Assembly: GCA_021835265.1 (NCBI GenBank)
Contig: JAKBQK010000398.1
Coordinates: forward strand, 1-6,388
Reading direction: 5' to 3'
Length of the DNA stretch: 6,388 nt
Source of the DNA: Thermoplasmata archaeon
Lineage (GTDB): Archaea; Thermoplasmatota; Thermoplasmata; Thermoplasmatales; Thermoplasmataceae
Under the pieces are notes generated by a model, which worked only from the letters and a program-made list of their open reading frames with translations, was not told the DNA's origin and ran no database searches. This document shows, piece after piece, positions 5,730-6,388 of the stretch. The translations under genes and the position numbers were made by a program. Each line of letters opens with the position of its first letter. Position 1 is the stretch's first letter.

Positions 5730-6388
5730 TTATCCTGTTGAAAAGTTGAACCCTTGTGTTGGAAGAATACCAAGTTCGATTTTCCAAGAAGCATTGCAAA
5801 TAGGGCACCTGTAAAAGTTTAGCCCAGATGGAATATGAACTTCATAGATGGATGAGCAGTTGCTGCATTTAATTTTTTTCCCACTTGGTCGAGTTCTATT
5901 GGTTAGAAAAAGAATCGGTACGCCAATTGCTCCAATAGCCATTCCTTCAAGGTTTCCTCCAGCAAGTGCGCCTAAAGCGCTGCCTAACAGAGTAAGAAGC
6001 AGGATCGGATAATCGTCGTATGAATTAACTATATTTCGAATATACTTCATCCATGGATCTGTAGTATCATAAATGACATAATGACTTAAATGCGGAATTG
6101 CGACATTGATCTTACCTAAATATTGTATTGGTTCAAAAACCCAGATACCCCTATTTGCCGCCGCGCCACTCTCCCATAAAATCCAATCTCTCGTGTGTAA
6201 AATGTTGTCTGTATTAGGACCAAGAGAAACAAAAATTGCACTTGATAAACTGATATCTTGCTTGATTTTTTCGGAATTTATTATCTTGTCAATTTGTTCG
6301 AATTCTTCTATAACTCCCTTCACTCTTGTAGTAGAGAAGACTTTTCGGAAAAAATCATTTTGTTGTTCATCTTTTTTGCTATGTGAAA
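5730..6388 (-). CDS. TIR-domain protein with two membrane segments and a zinc ribbon (5' partial)
   Basis: The reading frame is open to the window edge, so at least 218 residues are seen and the true start lies outside. The visible GTG at 6323 is internal. Numbering from the edge, SHSKKDEQQNDFF (1-13) is the TIR beta-A/alpha-A signature. SSAIFVSLGPNT (48-59) follows as the next core strand, and RDWILWESGAA (66-76) supplies W68-x3-E72, the position of the catalytic Glu of NAD-cleaving TIR domains. VFEPI and a later strand (HYVIYD) complete the fold. Two hydrophobic segments (about 127-143 and 147-163, rich in Gly and Ala) make a short hairpin-like membrane anchor or pore. They are followed by a C-x2-C-x16-C-x2-C zinc ribbon (C174, C177, C194, C197). 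It is the first gene seen in the operon, ending 54 bases before the DUF4062 gene. Membrane-tethered NAD processing is my inference from the domain order. Confidence 0.88.
   Translation of the reverse strand, partial: SHSKKDEQQNDFFRKVFSTTRVKGVIEEFEQIDKIINSEKIKQDISLSSAIFVSLGPNTDNILHTRDWILWESGAAANRGIWVFEPIQYLGKINVAIPHLSHYVIYDTTDPWMKYIRNIVNSYDDYPILLLTLLGSALGALAGGNLEGMAIGAIGVPILFLTNRTRPSGKKIKCSNCSSIYEVHIPSGLNFYRCPICNASWKIELGILPTQGFNFSTG

Noticed and set aside
5428..5814. Plus-strand open frame of 128 codons across the DUF4062 start and TIR end
   Set aside because: It is antisense to the conserved DUF4062 motifs and the zinc ribbon, with no recognisable family.
6321..6323. GTG as the start of the TIR gene
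   Set aside because: The frame stays open upstream to the window edge and carries the SHSKKD TIR signature, so this GTG is an internal Val codon.
1..6388. CRISPR array, tRNA, insertion sequence or attachment site
   Set aside because: Reading both strands, I saw no spaced direct repeats, cloverleaf, transposase frame or flanking target duplication.

Overview
This is a compact bacterial accessory region in which every confident gene lies on the minus strand. Its proteins are of families that recur in anti-phage and other conflict systems: TIR, DUF4062, Schlafen/AlbA_2, HEPN and SIR2. The sequence has Shine-Dalgarno motifs (AAGGAG, GGGAG, AGGGG), overlapping genes and GTG/TTG starts, so it is bacterial or a bacterial mobile island. 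The DNA is AT-rich, more so in the right-hand block than in the SIR2 block. No rRNA, tRNA, transposase or integrase is visible, so I cannot name the species.

Right block (6388 to 1951, transcribed right to left). First comes a 5'-truncated TIR-type protein with two membrane segments and a C-terminal zinc ribbon. It is followed by a DUF4062 (TIR-like Rossmann) protein with a long uncharacterised C-terminal half. Next is an AlbA_2/Schlafen-type protein, coupled to the DUF4062 gene through a TAATG overlap. Last is a HEPN-like protein with an intact R-N-x3-H motif, which starts at TTG. Between the AlbA_2 and HEPN genes sits a short ORF with a good Shine-Dalgarno, whose end overlaps the HEPN start. 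The same frame would also be entered by -1 slippage on a U8 run at the end of the AlbA_2 gene. The spacing suggests one transcript entering from beyond the right edge. I infer a multigene defence module with a sensor or nucleotide-signal part (TIR, DUF4062), a nucleic-acid-binding or nuclease part (AlbA_2) and an RNase effector candidate (HEPN).

Middle (1950 to 1342) is about 600 bases without a convincing gene. It holds an 8-bp inverted repeat around a GC-rich core, long A/T tracts, a 12-bp GC palindrome and two peptide-sized ORFs. One of these is a 19-codon ORF with its own Shine-Dalgarno just upstream of the SIR2 gene.

Left block (1341 to 74) is a second, probably separate two-gene unit: a SIR2-like protein (presumed NAD-consuming) and a small helical protein resembling sigma factor region 4. 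The first 56 bases may carry the tail of a convergent plus-strand gene. The SIR2 and TIR genes put two likely NAD-targeting proteins of different folds within a few kilobases of each other.
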